Source of the DNA: Bacillota bacterium
GTDB lineage: Bacteria > Bacillota > Clostridia > Peptostreptococcales > Anaerovoracaceae
Direction: 5' to 3'
Length of the DNA stretch: 55,775 bases
Assembly (NCBI GenBank): GCA_030530285.1
Contig: JAUMVD010000006.1
Coordinates: 1-55,775 of the forward strand
Positions 15,356-25,209 of the stretch are shown one piece after another. How positions within the stretch are numbered: position 1 is the first letter of the stretch; each line of letters starts with the position of its first letter. The notes under the pieces are model-generated. The model worked only from the letters and a program-made list of their open reading frames with translations, had not been told where the DNA came from and did no database searches. The position numbers and the translations under genes were made by a program.

Positions 15356-16280
15356 CATGCTTTCTCATCGCGTCCACCTTACGGCGGGCGTTGATGGTGA
15401 GATTCAGCATTTCATTGGCTGGAGTAGGTATCCCATGCTTCTTGCCGAGCTGGATCACAGTACCGGCGTATTCATCGATTTCGATCGGTCTGCCGGCTTC
15501 CAGGTCCTGAAGCATGGACATTTTTTTGTCCGGCGGATAATCGATCAGGAAGTCTATGATTTCATCGCAATCCTGCTGGGTGACGTTCACTCCTTCGGCC
15601 TTTGCGATTTCTACGACTTCCTCCATGCACAATTCCATAATGCGCCGTATCTCTTCTACCTGGCCGAAGAACCCGCACTCCACGTGGGTCTCCGCTGCCA
15701 CCTGACTGCCGCCGATATTCAGCATCCACTTGAGCCACTGCGCCCTTCGCATATCTTCACAGACGGTGACATTTACACCAAGCGCCCTCAGCCTGTCATA
15801 AACCTGCTGGACTTCCGGCTTCATCTCCCGGTTGTCGGCATATCCGATCTGCATCTCTCCGAGAGTATTGAAGTACACCCTCCTTCCCATTCTATGGGCG
15901 TCCGTCCTGACGACGATTCCGTACAGGACTCTGTTTTCAGGGAATCTGCGGCGCAGTTTTTCTGTTGCCATGATTCCGTTTTGGATCGGTATGATGATGG
16001 TGTCCTGATTGATGAGATCGGCGAAATCCTCCGCTGTCTGCTCCAGACTGTACGTCTTTGACGCCACGATGAGGACATCCAGATCGATATTCTGGTCTTT
16101 ATCCGAGTATACATTGGGATAGATCACATCGTTGTTTACCGATATGCCCTTTTGCCTGAATCGCTCCGCGCGCTCCCCTTTTGCCAGAACGTATACGTTC
16201 TCACAATCTGCCGCGTACATCTGTGAGATGAGACCGCTTCCTACGGAACCTGCACCAATAAGTCCTACTGTCTTGATCAT
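15342..16280 (-). CDS. Ketopantoate-reductase-like (ApbA/PanE family) protein
   Basis: A 312-residue NADP-dependent 2-oxoacid reductase-like protein. The start is ATG 16280, overlapping the flippase stop by 4 nt (ATGA), with GGAAGA upstream; a longer open frame exists but its first 150 codons are only antisense to the flippase gene. The Rossmann motif is GLIGAGSVGSGLI; PIQNGIMATEKLR is conserved, and the catalytic-lysine region reads WLKWMLNIGGSQVAAETH, where true PanE has N-x-x-x-NP-T-A, so substrate use may differ. The C-terminal helical domain is complete (RPIEIDEYAGTVIQLGKKHG). It is last in the teichoic-acid-type operon. It could make pantoate, but the location suggests a hydroxyacid used in polymer decoration; this is inference. 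Confidence 0.8.
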   Translation of the reverse strand: MIKTVGLIGAGSVGSGLISQMYAADCENVYVLAKGERAERFRQKGISVNNDVIYPNVYSDKDQNIDLDVLIVASKTYSLEQTAEDFADLINQDTIIIPIQNGIMATEKLRRRFPENRVLYGIVVRTDAHRMGRRVYFNTLGEMQIGYADNREMKPEVQQVYDRLRALGVNVTVCEDMRRAQWLKWMLNIGGSQVAAETHVECGFFGQVEEIRRIMELCMEEVVEIAKAEGVNVTQQDCDEIIDFLIDYPPDKKMSMLQDLEAGRPIEIDEYAGTVIQLGKKHGIPTPANEMLNLTINARRKVDAMRKHVTWN

Positions 16281-17584
16281 TTTTCTTCCCTCTTTTCTCT
16301 TAACGAGATGCTCTCTTTTCTGATCGCCCACAAAAGCGGTACGATCAGCATCAATGTCAGCGCTGCCATAAGGACAGTATACAGCGCCGCGGCGCCCATG
16401 ATCCCGTGATTGACCACGAACCATCCGGCGAAAATCTTTGCCGCCAGGGCAACAGCGCCATAACATACAAACAGTGATGAGTGTACTCTGATGATAGTGA
16501 TGACTGTACTGTAGTAATAGGAATACGCTAAAAATCCCCCGCCGATCATGATGACACACAGTTCTTCTTTGAATTCCGACAGATCCACGCCGAATATGAT
16601 CGACAAAACAGGAATGCCTATCGTATAAGCGACCAGTATGCCTAACAGAGCCAGACCCGCTATGATCAGGGTCTGCTTGATGATGGCTTTTTTCAGGATC
16701 GTGAATTTCTCCCTGGTGTGTTCCAGCCACAGCTCGGCATAGGATGTCAATATCGGATTGAAGATAAAGTGGGCGATCAGCATGACCACGAATGCCGGCA
16801 TAAAAATACAGTTATACGTGGTCTGAATCTCCTCTGTCAGATGCGCGTCGATGGCGTATTTCGGCGCGTTGCTGATGTACATATTCAGGAACAGGCTGAC
16901 GAACAGAGGGAATCCCTCGATGATCAGCATGCGTATCTTTTGCCCGTTCATGGATGGCTTCAGCGTGTCGCAATACGGTTTCACCACGTTGACCGATACG
17001 GTAAAGAACACCAGAAGCGATGCCATGAGACAGGTTATGGTGGAGATGATCAGATCGTGGGTGATGATCAGCGTGACCACATAAACGATGATCTCGGCAA
17101 TATATCTGATGGCCGAAGCCTTTGCGGCAATATCCAGTCTGCCCTTTTGCTGCAGGTGTCCGTGCATCACATCGACATACGCCTGAATCAGACGCAGCAT
17201 GCAGATCATAATTACGACTGCCGCCTTCTGGGCGCTGTAATCTCTGACCACAATGCCGTAGACGCAGTAGCAGATGCTGGCGATGATCAGGGCGGAGCAC
17301 GTAATGACCCGGGCGCCGTGATATTCCGCGAAGGAGTACTTGGCGTTGATATCTGATGACTGGAATCTCCTGAGTCCGTACTGTCCGACGTACAGCATCA
17401 GCGCTGCCACAGCAAAGGCAATGCTGAATATCCCCGCGTCATATAGTCCGTTGGTCCTGTTCATGACCATGAGTATGACAGGACTCTCCAGCGCGGAAAC
17501 GATAGCGTTTATGGCATTCCAGACGTAGGAGCTTCGCTTGATATTATTCGTTTTTTCCAGAGATTTTCTGATAAGGCTAAGCAT
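16277..17584 (-). CDS. Polysaccharide flippase (MATE/Wzx-like)
   Basis: A 435-residue integral membrane protein with about 12 hydrophobic segments, of the MOP superfamily (Wzx-like). Examples are SSYVWNAINAIVSALESPVI at the N-terminus and MLIIEGFPLFVSLFLNMYIS near the middle. It would flip a lipid-linked sugar or repeat unit outward. It has no clear -10/-35 of its own, starts 2 nt after YfhO and overlaps the next gene by 4 nt. Because polymer export can also use the TagGH transporter here, the flippase more likely serves a side-chain donor such as an undecaprenyl-phosphate-sugar for the YfhO-type enzyme, or a separate polymer. Confidence 0.85.
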   Translation of the reverse strand: MLSLIRKSLEKTNNIKRSSYVWNAINAIVSALESPVILMVMNRTNGLYDAGIFSIAFAVAALMLYVGQYGLRRFQSSDINAKYSFAEYHGARVITCSALIIASICYCVYGIVVRDYSAQKAAVVIMICMLRLIQAYVDVMHGHLQQKGRLDIAAKASAIRYIAEIIVYVVTLIITHDLIISTITCLMASLLVFFTVSVNVVKPYCDTLKPSMNGQKIRMLIIEGFPLFVSLFLNMYISNAPKYAIDAHLTEEIQTTYNCIFMPAFVVMLIAHFIFNPILTSYAELWLEHTREKFTILKKAIIKQTLIIAGLALLGILVAYTIGIPVLSIIFGVDLSEFKEELCVIMIGGGFLAYSYYYSTVITIIRVHSSLFVCYGAVALAAKIFAGWFVVNHGIMGAAALYTVLMAALTLMLIVPLLWAIRKESISLREKREEK

Positions 17585-17586
17585 AG

Positions 17587-20313
17587 CTATCTATCATTCC
17601 TGCCTCTTCGCATGCAAACTATTCCCGTGATGATGATCAGTATCAGACCGGCCAGCGTCGCTAAGATGCCTGCCCTGAGTCCTTCGGTATGATAATCCAG
17701 TGTGATCTCATGGCTTCCGGGTCCGACCTCAACGCCGGTGAACGCGACATTCGTTCCGTTGATCTTCTCGGCTTTTTTCCCGTCAACGCGGATTTCCCAT
17801 CCGTTATCATCCAGAATCGACATGTATAATATGCCGCCCTTTGGCGAATTGATTTTGCCTTCTACATGATCGCTTTCGATTTCATGACAGACGAGTCTGT
17901 TTGCCTGAAGCCCTTCTGCGTATTTCTCATAGAGGTCCGTAGACATGACGGAAACCTTGATCGCGTCAAACTGATAGGCATTGCTGTCCAAGAATCTGAC
18001 GGATATATCGCAGGTCCCTCCCTTCGTGTATCCCATGTTCACGGAATAGCAGGTCATTCCCGTAAGCCCCTGCTCCGAGGAGGAAGTATTCGCGATGGTC
18101 TTGCGGATCTTGCCGTCGGAAACGTAGATCCAGCACCTGTCATCGGGATCCGGAGTATGGATTCCTTCCAGCGTCACCATGAGCTGACCGGCAGGCGCGT
18201 TCTTGGTCCTGATGTCAAAGCCTCCCATGGTATCGCTGACATAGATGACGTTTTGATCCTCATCGATCTCACAGTCTGTCGTCCCTGAGAATTGATAATC
18301 CATGTCCCTGACATCCGTCTCGATATCCGCGGCGGTTTTTTCGGAAACCTCTTTCGCCGCGAAGTCATCATCCACTACCGCAGCCTGCAGCAGCGCCTGT
18401 TCTCTTTCGTGCTCGGTCAGTTTCATCCACTCGCTGCGTTTGATATAGCTGTCATATACCGTCCCCAGACCGATGCTGTATTTGCTTTTCAGAACATCCA
18501 CGCCGTCTATGGTTTTGTCCTTGTTGAATCCATATCCCGCATAATCGGATGCGCCCGCAGGGCCGTTCACATCATTTCCGATGAAATACCTGACCCCCAG
18601 CAGCAGGTCTATCCCCGCTCTGTTGTCATTGGAGTTCGGAGAAGTACGTTTATAGTATCCCGCATTGTTGCCCAGCAGCTTGTGGAATTCCAGCCAGTCC
18701 GTATCAATGCTTGAGGAGAATTCGTAAACGGATCTTGTCCCGAAATACATGGTTTCGTTGACATCGCTTTCCAGTTCACGTTTCGTGCTGATCCCGTCAA
18801 TCTGATCCACTCTGAAGAAATCATCATCCTTGATCTCCGCCGCCACGCGCTGAGGTGATGCCTGAAGCAGACTCTGCGCCTCGCCGATTTTAAGGTTGCC
18901 CTCAGGATAAGATTCCATCTTGAGGTTGTATGCGGTGATCAGGCTGACCGCCAGCACGCCGGTGACGGCAACGGTGCCCAGCCTGTACAGCGTTTTTCTC
19001 TGCAGGGCGAACCGGGAGTACATGATCAGTACGATCACGATGATGATTCCTGTCGCCAGGCAGTTGATAAAGGCGATCCTGACGGAGATGTCCTCCATCT
19101 GATGCCTGAACCAGACCATGTAAAGGCCATACAGTATATACGTCCCTAAGATAGAGATTTTGATCCATTTATTGCTGAGATATCTGGCGTCGAAGCACTC
19201 GGCAGCAGCCCACGCGAAGAAGAAGCTGAGCACGAACATCCATCTGCCTGTCATATAGCTGAAGAAGTTGAATGCGCTGCTGACCTCAGGGATGCAGACA
19301 CCGATGATCAGAAGAGCGGTCATGATGGCCGGTGTCCTGCGTTTGAATATGCAGAACACGATCACAGGAATCATGGCCATGCATACTGCCGTGACGCCGA
19401 TATAGGAATAGTTGCTGAATATGGCGCCCCATGCCGTCAGCTTGGATGGCAGTCTCAGATAGTCATCCATGGTAAACAGCGTCGGGATATCGATGCTGCT
19501 TTCGATGGTGGCGCCTCCGAATCTCAGCGCGGTCATCATGAACCCCATGGCTGACGTGACGATGCCCACCAGTCCGTAGAATATGAACAATCCCAGTTTC
19601 TTAAAGAACAGGGAAGCTTTCCTGTCGTTATATTGTGTAAAGTATCGCAGGATGAAATACGGTACCGAAATCAGTCCTATGATATAAGCCCACTGCAGGC
19701 TGACCAGCAGCGTATACGCAACCATCACCATGAACAGTACCGGGGATTCTCCCTGCAGGATCTTTTCCGCGCCCAGAAGAACCAGCGGCAGCAGAATCGT
19801 GGCGATCATGAAGTGCCCCTGGCTGACGCTGGTGACGATCAGCCACGGAGAAAAGCTGTAGGCCAGGCTCCCGATGATGGCCTGGAAATCCGTAAGGCGA
19901 ACCTTGTATCCAAACAGCAAAAACGCAAATCCGGACAGATAGATCCTCAGCACCACGCTGAAGGAATAGGCCACATCCACGAATTTCGCCGGGAAGATCA
20001 CCGCGATATAGTTGAGCGGATTGAACAGGCTGGCCACATTGAACTGGTAGGCGTCAGCCCCGATCCCTATGGACCAGTCCCAGGTATTGATCTGCCCGCC
20101 GGCAAACAGCCCCTCCAGAAAACGCTTGAATTCAAAGAGGAACATATATCGCTGGGACAGCCCGTCCTTATTGTCGATGCAATATCTCAGCAGTGTTTTA
20201 TCGCCGGCGATAAAAACATAATACACTCCTGCTGCAATCAGGATGAACAGGGCTGAATATATGGCGATCTGCCGGAACAGATGCGGTTTTGTATTGTTTA
20301 ATGTTTCCATCAT
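17587..20313 (-). CDS. YfhO-family GT-C membrane glycosyltransferase
   Basis: A 908-residue membrane protein of the YfhO family. After a first helix (IYSALFILIAAGVYYVFIA) comes the long outer loop with the family pattern TWDWSIGIGADAYQFNVASL (about residue 79), then about a dozen helices, a large extracytoplasmic beta-rich domain (about 490-870; for example DNGWEIRVDGKKAEKINGTN) and a last helix. In Bacillus subtilis YfhO takes a sugar from undecaprenyl phosphate made by CsbB and puts it on lipoteichoic acid. A CsbB-like GT2 is encoded at 11111 in the divergent operon and a flippase directly downstream, so all three parts are at hand. The ATG overlaps the stop of the preceding TagF-type gene (ATGATGG). 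Confidence 0.88.
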   Translation of the reverse strand: MMETLNNTKPHLFRQIAIYSALFILIAAGVYYVFIAGDKTLLRYCIDNKDGLSQRYMFLFEFKRFLEGLFAGGQINTWDWSIGIGADAYQFNVASLFNPLNYIAVIFPAKFVDVAYSFSVVLRIYLSGFAFLLFGYKVRLTDFQAIIGSLAYSFSPWLIVTSVSQGHFMIATILLPLVLLGAEKILQGESPVLFMVMVAYTLLVSLQWAYIIGLISVPYFILRYFTQYNDRKASLFFKKLGLFIFYGLVGIVTSAMGFMMTALRFGGATIESSIDIPTLFTMDDYLRLPSKLTAWGAIFSNYSYIGVTAVCMAMIPVIVFCIFKRRTPAIMTALLIIGVCIPEVSSAFNFFSYMTGRWMFVLSFFFAWAAAECFDARYLSNKWIKISILGTYILYGLYMVWFRHQMEDISVRIAFINCLATGIIIVIVLIMYSRFALQRKTLYRLGTVAVTGVLAVSLITAYNLKMESYPEGNLKIGEAQSLLQASPQRVAAEIKDDDFFRVDQIDGISTKRELESDVNETMYFGTRSVYEFSSSIDTDWLEFHKLLGNNAGYYKRTSPNSNDNRAGIDLLLGVRYFIGNDVNGPAGASDYAGYGFNKDKTIDGVDVLKSKYSIGLGTVYDSYIKRSEWMKLTEHEREQALLQAAVVDDDFAAKEVSEKTAADIETDVRDMDYQFSGTTDCEIDEDQNVIYVSDTMGGFDIRTKNAPAGQLMVTLEGIHTPDPDDRCWIYVSDGKIRKTIANTSSSEQGLTGMTCYSVNMGYTKGGTCDISVRFLDSNAYQFDAIKVSVMSTDLYEKYAEGLQANRLVCHEIESDHVEGKINSPKGGILYMSILDDNGWEIRVDGKKAEKINGTNVAFTGVEVGPGSHEITLDYHTEGLRAGILATLAGLILIIITGIVCMRRGRNDR

Positions 20314-21482
20314 TTGATTTGGCTGAGTATCCTTTCTGTGGCGTGTCCGTCACAGGCTGACATAAATTTGTTTCTAAACGCTTTGACTTCTTTGGCGTCG
20401 AACTGTTCCCCAACGCGGGATATATAATCAATGACCTCCTCCGTTGTCTTTACCACAGGACCCGGTGTCATCTCATCATAATCGTAGTAGAACCCTCTGA
20501 AGTCATAATAGTCATCCAGATCGTACGCGAAGAACAGCATCGGTCGTTCAAACAGCGAATATTCAAATACCAGAGAGGAGTAGTCGGAAATGCAGATGTC
20601 CGCCGCGCACAGCAGCTGATCGATCTGCAGATCGTCCGTCACGTCATAAGCAAAATCACTGCATTCCGCAGGGATAGCAGGCCGTTTCGTGACAAACGGA
20701 TGGTGCTTGATCAAAAGCACATACTCATCTCCAAGCTTTTCTTTCATGGCAAACAGATCCAGTTCATCCGGCGAAACCGCCTCCAGGACTCTGCCCCTGA
20801 AGGTCGGAGCGTACAGGATGACCTTCCTGCCGCCGATGCCGCTAACCTTGTTTCTTACCTCACTCACAGCGTCATCGATAAAGGCCGGATCGAAGAACAC
20901 GTCTGTCCTGCTGATGCCGAGAGGCTGCACCTGTCCCAGTCCCTCCAGGCCCATGGCTTCTTCATAGGCCCATACCACTTCGGGACTGGATACCGTGACG
21001 ATATCGTAATTTCGGTGAAGCGGATACATCTTTTGCTTGTGATTGCTGCCGCCAAACTCCAGTTTCGCGGTGCTAAAGCCAAAACGCTTAAAGGCGCCGC
21101 AGGCATGCCATACCTGGATCACCGTGGTCTCCGGCCTCTTGCTGAATCCGCCTACCGCTTTGTTGGAGTCCGTGGTAAAAACGTACTCCGCCGTAGCCAT
21201 CTCCGCCAGGAAATCCATGATTCGGTGATACTGCTCTTTTAATCTGAGCAATTCGAATCCGATGGACATCTCGATGATCCTGTATTCGCCGGACTCCTGC
21301 AGGCGTTCCTTGATCAGCTGCAGGCTGTCGGTCGTCTGCATGAATCTGGGCTCCAGAAGAATGACTTTGCCCTTCTCTACGGGAGCCTTTGCATGTTTCT
21401 TATATTGCGCAGGGTATACGAACTTGATGGTGATAAAATCGTATACTCTGCCGATCGCTCTCTTTACTAAAGGTGTCTTCAT
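20310..21482 (-). CDS. CDP-polyol phosphotransferase (TagF/TagB family)
   Basis: A 390-residue GT-B-fold enzyme that adds glycerol-phosphate or ribitol-phosphate from its CDP-donor to a teichoic-acid primer. Family marks: VWHACGAFKRFGFS (about residue 139), TVSSPEVVWAYEEAMG, PLGISRTDVFFD, LIKHHPFV with the catalytic-type His pair, and CISDYSSLVFEYSLFERPML. It corresponds to the C-terminal domain only of full TagF (about 750 residues). It is a close paralogue of the C-terminal half of its operon neighbour at 21483, with almost every motif shared, so the pair likely arose by duplication. The ATG directly follows the neighbour's stop (TAAATG). Whether it is a primase or a polymerase, and for glycerol or ribitol, cannot be told. 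Confidence 0.88.
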   Translation of the reverse strand: MKTPLVKRAIGRVYDFITIKFVYPAQYKKHAKAPVEKGKVILLEPRFMQTTDSLQLIKERLQESGEYRIIEMSIGFELLRLKEQYHRIMDFLAEMATAEYVFTTDSNKAVGGFSKRPETTVIQVWHACGAFKRFGFSTAKLEFGGSNHKQKMYPLHRNYDIVTVSSPEVVWAYEEAMGLEGLGQVQPLGISRTDVFFDPAFIDDAVSEVRNKVSGIGGRKVILYAPTFRGRVLEAVSPDELDLFAMKEKLGDEYVLLIKHHPFVTKRPAIPAECSDFAYDVTDDLQIDQLLCAADICISDYSSLVFEYSLFERPMLFFAYDLDDYYDFRGFYYDYDEMTPGPVVKTTEEVIDYISRVGEQFDAKEVKAFRNKFMSACDGHATERILSQIK

Positions 21483-24431
21483 TTACATCCCTTTCATCGT
21501 CTCGATGATGCGCTCCGTGGAGTGTCCGTCGCAGCTGCTCATGAACTTCTCTTTGAAATCATGAACTTTCTGCTTGTCGAACATGGTATCGATGTTGCGG
21601 ATATAGTGGATGATTTCCTCTGTACCCGTAACGATCGGTCCCGGCGCCAGCTCATCGTAATTATAGTAAAAGCCTCTCCAGTCGAAGTAATCCTCCAGGT
21701 CGTAGGCGAAGAATATCATTGGCCGTTCAAAGAGTGAAAACTCATAGACCAGAGATGAATAGTCCGATATGCAGATGTCAGCCGCGCAGATCAGGTCATC
21801 GATGGATGAATTTCTCGTCACATCGATGGCGAAAATGCCGTTGAGATCATCCGGTATCTCCGGCGGTCTCTTGACCAGCGGGTGATGCTTGGTGATCAGC
21901 ACGTATTCGTCTCCCAAAGCCTTTGCCATTTTCTCGATATCCAGCATATCCGGACCCGCCGCGCTGGCGATCCTGCCCCTGAAGGTCGGCGCGTAGAGGA
22001 TGATCTTCTTATCCTTCGCCGCAGGGAACATTTCGATGACCCTGTCCTTGGCGTCGCTGACGAACTTCTCGTCAAAGAACACATCCGTCCTGCTGATGCC
22101 GATCGGCTTGACGATGCCTTTGTTCTCCAGATGCATGGCTTCTTCGTAAGCCCAGATGATCTCCGGGCTGCTGACGGTGACGATGTCCAGATTATGATAC
22201 AGCGGGTATCGGTCCTTTTGTTTCGTGTCACCGCCAAACAGTTTGTCGGCGGTACTGTAGCCGAACTTCTTAAAGGCGCCGCATCCGTGCCAGGTGTTGA
22301 CCACTACCGTTTCCTTTCGCTTGCTGATGCATCCCAGGGTCTCGTTGGCCTCGGCGATCACGCCGTATCTGGCCGTAGCGAAATCCTTGAGGAAGGCCAT
22401 GCCGCGCTTGAACTGATCTCTGTATCTGGCGTATCTGTCTCGCAGATAGTGTTCGTGTATTTCATATTCGCCGGTTCGCTCAAAAGCTTCGTAAATCTGC
22501 ATGATGCTGTTGGTCATCTTATCCAGTCTCGGCTCGATGAATATGACCTTATGCGGATCCACCGGTTTCCTGGCGTTGATCTTATAGTACAGCGGATAGA
22601 CGATCTTCCTGGTGATGAACTTGTATCCGTCTCTGATTTTCTGCAGTCTCCAGTTCTTGAATCTCTGACCGCGGGTCTCGATTCTGACGCTCTGGCTGTC
22701 GATGAATTCGGTGATTTTTTTGTCCTTATTGAGCAGTCTCTTATAGAGCATCCTGACTCTGAGACTCTTGGCGTATTTGCTCAGAATGTCTCCATCGTCC
22801 AGTGATGTGGCCATACTAAGGTAAGTTCTCTTGGAATATCCGGAGTTATTGTAGAGCCTGTTGATATCGTTCCACGTATTGCCGGTAAAGAGGACTTTCT
22901 TGCCTCTGAGGTACGGCACATAGAACATCTTGTTGCTCCAGGTGTAGTCCAGCTGATTGTAAACGGATCTTTCCTTGATTCTCACCAGCTCGTTGACATA
23001 CGCCGCCGAATTGCTCTCGATCGGATAGGAAGTCTCTCCGTTCATGTGCACCAGAGGAACCGTGATAAAGTCATAGTATCCTCCGCTGCTGCGTTTGGAC
23101 ATGGAGTTGAACATCCTCCTGATGATGTGTCTGGAGAACAGCACCGGCTCGTCGATGAACATGACGAACCTTCCCTTCACGCTCTTCAGCGCCTTCTCCT
23201 TATACTTGGACACATTATCCAGATGTTTAACCGTGTGGAAATTCGGTTTTTCCTTCCAGAAATCGCTGATCATGCCGGCCTTCTTCTCGTCCAGCAGCAC
23301 TTCGAAGGAAGGGAATATCTGATTGTACATGCTGGAAACCACATTCCCCACGATATCATCCGGAACCGAATCCGAGATCACGAAGCTCAGCACCGGTGAT
23401 TCGGCCATTTCCTCCGTGGATATCATGATGGTCTTGTGCATTTCCAGATCCGGATTTTTGCCGACCACCTTTTCTTCCCACATTGCCGGGAAGATGCGTT
23501 CCTTATACTCCAGGATCCGTTTCGTGATGATGTCGATGACTTCCTGATCCAGCTTCCATGTAAACCGGAAGAAGTCATCGATGAGATTTACGCTGGTGAA
23601 TCTGACGTACATATCCGAACGGAATTCCTTATATTTGCATTCCAGTTCTTCCAGGGCCGCCGGCGTATCCAGGCCGCGGTCCTGCAGATCCTTTAAGGAT
23701 ATCTCGTAGCTCTCCTCTACAGCCTTTTCCATATAATCAAAGGCCGTAAGCATGTCGTTGATCAGGCTCACGTTCAGCAGCTGTGTCAGGGATTTGCTCT
23801 CCCAGAATACTCTCCTGACATATCGGTAGACGATGGAATTGCAGCCGCTGATCTTATTGCATTTATGCGCGAACTGGTACGTGAAGACTCCGTCCTCTGT
23901 GTGCTGGATAGGGACGAACCGCAGGTGGTTATCTTCAATGACCTGCCGTTTGAACAGCTTATTCCATACGGAGAAGGTCCTGTTCATGTTGAAGTCGAAC
24001 TTGTCAATTTCCTTCTGGGCCGCCAGTTCGATCAAAGGCTGCGGAATGTGGACTTCGTCCAGACTTTCAATTTCCGCAAGACCGATGACCAGATCGGCCA
24101 TCTCCTCTCTGGCAACGCGGTACATGGCCTCCAGTGAAGTCTCCGGCAGCTTGTCGTCAGAATCAAAGAACGCCACGTAATCTCCCCTGGCATTGTCCAG
24201 AGCCAGATTCCTGGCGGAGGCTACGCCGCCGTTTTCCTTGATCAATGATCGGAATCTCGGATCCTCCGCACAGAACCGATCGATGATTTCCTGGGAATTG
24301 TCCGGCGATCCGTCATTGACGATAATAACTTCAAAGTCAGTAAAGGTTTGATCCTTTACTGACTTCAGCATGTCTTCCAAATATGTTTCAACATTGTAAA
24401 CAGGTACCACTACAGATATCTTAGGCGCCAT
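21483..24431 (-). CDS. Fusion: GT2 glycosyltransferase + TagF-type polymerase
   Basis: A 982-residue two-enzyme protein. Residues 1 to about 330 are a GT2 domain (KISVVVPVYNVETYLEDML, VNDGSPDN, metal-binding DSDD at about 90-93). A linking domain of about 250 residues follows (for example VIFIEPRLDKMTNS at its end), and residues about 610-982 are a CDP-glycerol/ribitol glycerophosphotransferase: NTWHGCGAFKKFGYS, PIGISRTDVFFDEKF, TKHHPLV, CISDYSSLVYEFSLF. One protein could thus both glycosylate and extend a polyol-phosphate chain, giving a mixed sugar/polyol-phosphate repeat. No membrane span is visible; TagF relatives bind membranes peripherally. It starts 14 nt after the exporter ATPase gene. 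Confidence 0.9.
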   Translation of the reverse strand: MAPKISVVVPVYNVETYLEDMLKSVKDQTFTDFEVIIVNDGSPDNSQEIIDRFCAEDPRFRSLIKENGGVASARNLALDNARGDYVAFFDSDDKLPETSLEAMYRVAREEMADLVIGLAEIESLDEVHIPQPLIELAAQKEIDKFDFNMNRTFSVWNKLFKRQVIEDNHLRFVPIQHTEDGVFTYQFAHKCNKISGCNSIVYRYVRRVFWESKSLTQLLNVSLINDMLTAFDYMEKAVEESYEISLKDLQDRGLDTPAALEELECKYKEFRSDMYVRFTSVNLIDDFFRFTWKLDQEVIDIITKRILEYKERIFPAMWEEKVVGKNPDLEMHKTIMISTEEMAESPVLSFVISDSVPDDIVGNVVSSMYNQIFPSFEVLLDEKKAGMISDFWKEKPNFHTVKHLDNVSKYKEKALKSVKGRFVMFIDEPVLFSRHIIRRMFNSMSKRSSGGYYDFITVPLVHMNGETSYPIESNSAAYVNELVRIKERSVYNQLDYTWSNKMFYVPYLRGKKVLFTGNTWNDINRLYNNSGYSKRTYLSMATSLDDGDILSKYAKSLRVRMLYKRLLNKDKKITEFIDSQSVRIETRGQRFKNWRLQKIRDGYKFITRKIVYPLYYKINARKPVDPHKVIFIEPRLDKMTNSIMQIYEAFERTGEYEIHEHYLRDRYARYRDQFKRGMAFLKDFATARYGVIAEANETLGCISKRKETVVVNTWHGCGAFKKFGYSTADKLFGGDTKQKDRYPLYHNLDIVTVSSPEIIWAYEEAMHLENKGIVKPIGISRTDVFFDEKFVSDAKDRVIEMFPAAKDKKIILYAPTFRGRIASAAGPDMLDIEKMAKALGDEYVLITKHHPLVKRPPEIPDDLNGIFAIDVTRNSSIDDLICAADICISDYSSLVYEFSLFERPMIFFAYDLEDYFDWRGFYYNYDELAPGPIVTGTEEIIHYIRNIDTMFDKQKVHDFKEKFMSSCDGHSTERIIETMKGM

Positions 24432-24445
24432 AATCGTCTCCGTTC

Positions 24446-25201
24446 TTACTTCTTATCTTTCTTAGTATCTACCATTTCGTTGTAATATTCGATAGCGGAA
24501 TCTATGTCGCTGTCATACATGAGCTTGCCCTTTTTCATGACGATGCCCCGGTTGCAGAATTCCTTGGCCACATTCGTGGCGTGGGTAACGAAAAGCATCG
24601 TGACATTGTTTTCTTCCACCAGATTGTTGACTTTCTCACGGCACTTTTTTCGGAATTCCTTGTCTCCGACACTGAGGGCCTCGTCCACGATGAGAATCTC
24701 CGGGCGGATGTTGATATTGATGCCGAATCCCAGTCTGGCCTTCATGCCGCTGGAATAGGTCCTTACCGGCTGGTCGATATACTCATCCAGTTCGGCAAAG
24801 GCCACGATGTCATCCTCAAGCTCCTTGATTTCTTCTGTCTTCAGACCGCAGAGCTGGCCTTTGAGATATATATTTTCACGGCCTGTCAGTTCCGCGTCGA
24901 AACCGGAACTCAGCTCCAGCAGGGCGCTGACCCTGCCGTTGACGATGATTTCTCCTGATGTCGGATAGGCGACTTCGGTGATCATCTTGAGTATGGTGGA
25001 CTTGCCGGCTCCGTTCTTCCCGAAGAGCGCAACGGATTCACCCTGCCTGATGGTGAAACTCACATCGTTGACAGCCAGCTTCTTCTTGTATTTGATCTTG
25101 TTGGTAAAGATCGCCAGGAACCTCTGCTTATCACTCTTATACAGCTTGTAGCGTTTGGTTACGTTTTTTAACTCGATTACTATTTTTCTATTATCTTCCA
25201 T
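24446..25201 (-). CDS. tagH: Teichoic-acid exporter ATPase (TagH/Wzt family)
   Basis: A 251-residue ABC ATPase that powers export of a finished lipid-linked polymer. I chose ATG 25201 (MEDNRKIVIELKNVTKRY) because AGGAG lies 5 nt upstream and it follows the permease stop by 8 nt; an in-frame ATG at 25255 lies inside the permease gene. Walker A is FGKNGAGKSTILKM, the signature is YSSGMKARLGFG, and Walker B is ILIVDEALSVGD, including the DEALSVGD run typical of polysaccharide exporters. There is no C-terminal carbohydrate-binding extension, so termination is probably not chain-length sensing as in O9a Wzt. It pairs with the permease at 25210. Confidence 0.92.
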   Translation of the reverse strand: MEDNRKIVIELKNVTKRYKLYKSDKQRFLAIFTNKIKYKKKLAVNDVSFTIRQGESVALFGKNGAGKSTILKMITEVAYPTSGEIIVNGRVSALLELSSGFDAELTGRENIYLKGQLCGLKTEEIKELEDDIVAFAELDEYIDQPVRTYSSGMKARLGFGININIRPEILIVDEALSVGDKEFRKKCREKVNNLVEENNVTMLFVTHATNVAKEFCNRGIVMKKGKLMYDSDIDSAIEYYNEMVDTKKDKK

Positions 25202-25209
25202 ATGTGCTC

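Noticed and set aside
15342..16730. A 462-codon frame for the ketopantoate-reductase-like gene
   Set aside because: The first 150 codons lie antisense in the flippase gene and have no family similarity. The real start is ATG 16280 with the GxGxxG motif a few residues later and a ribosome site.
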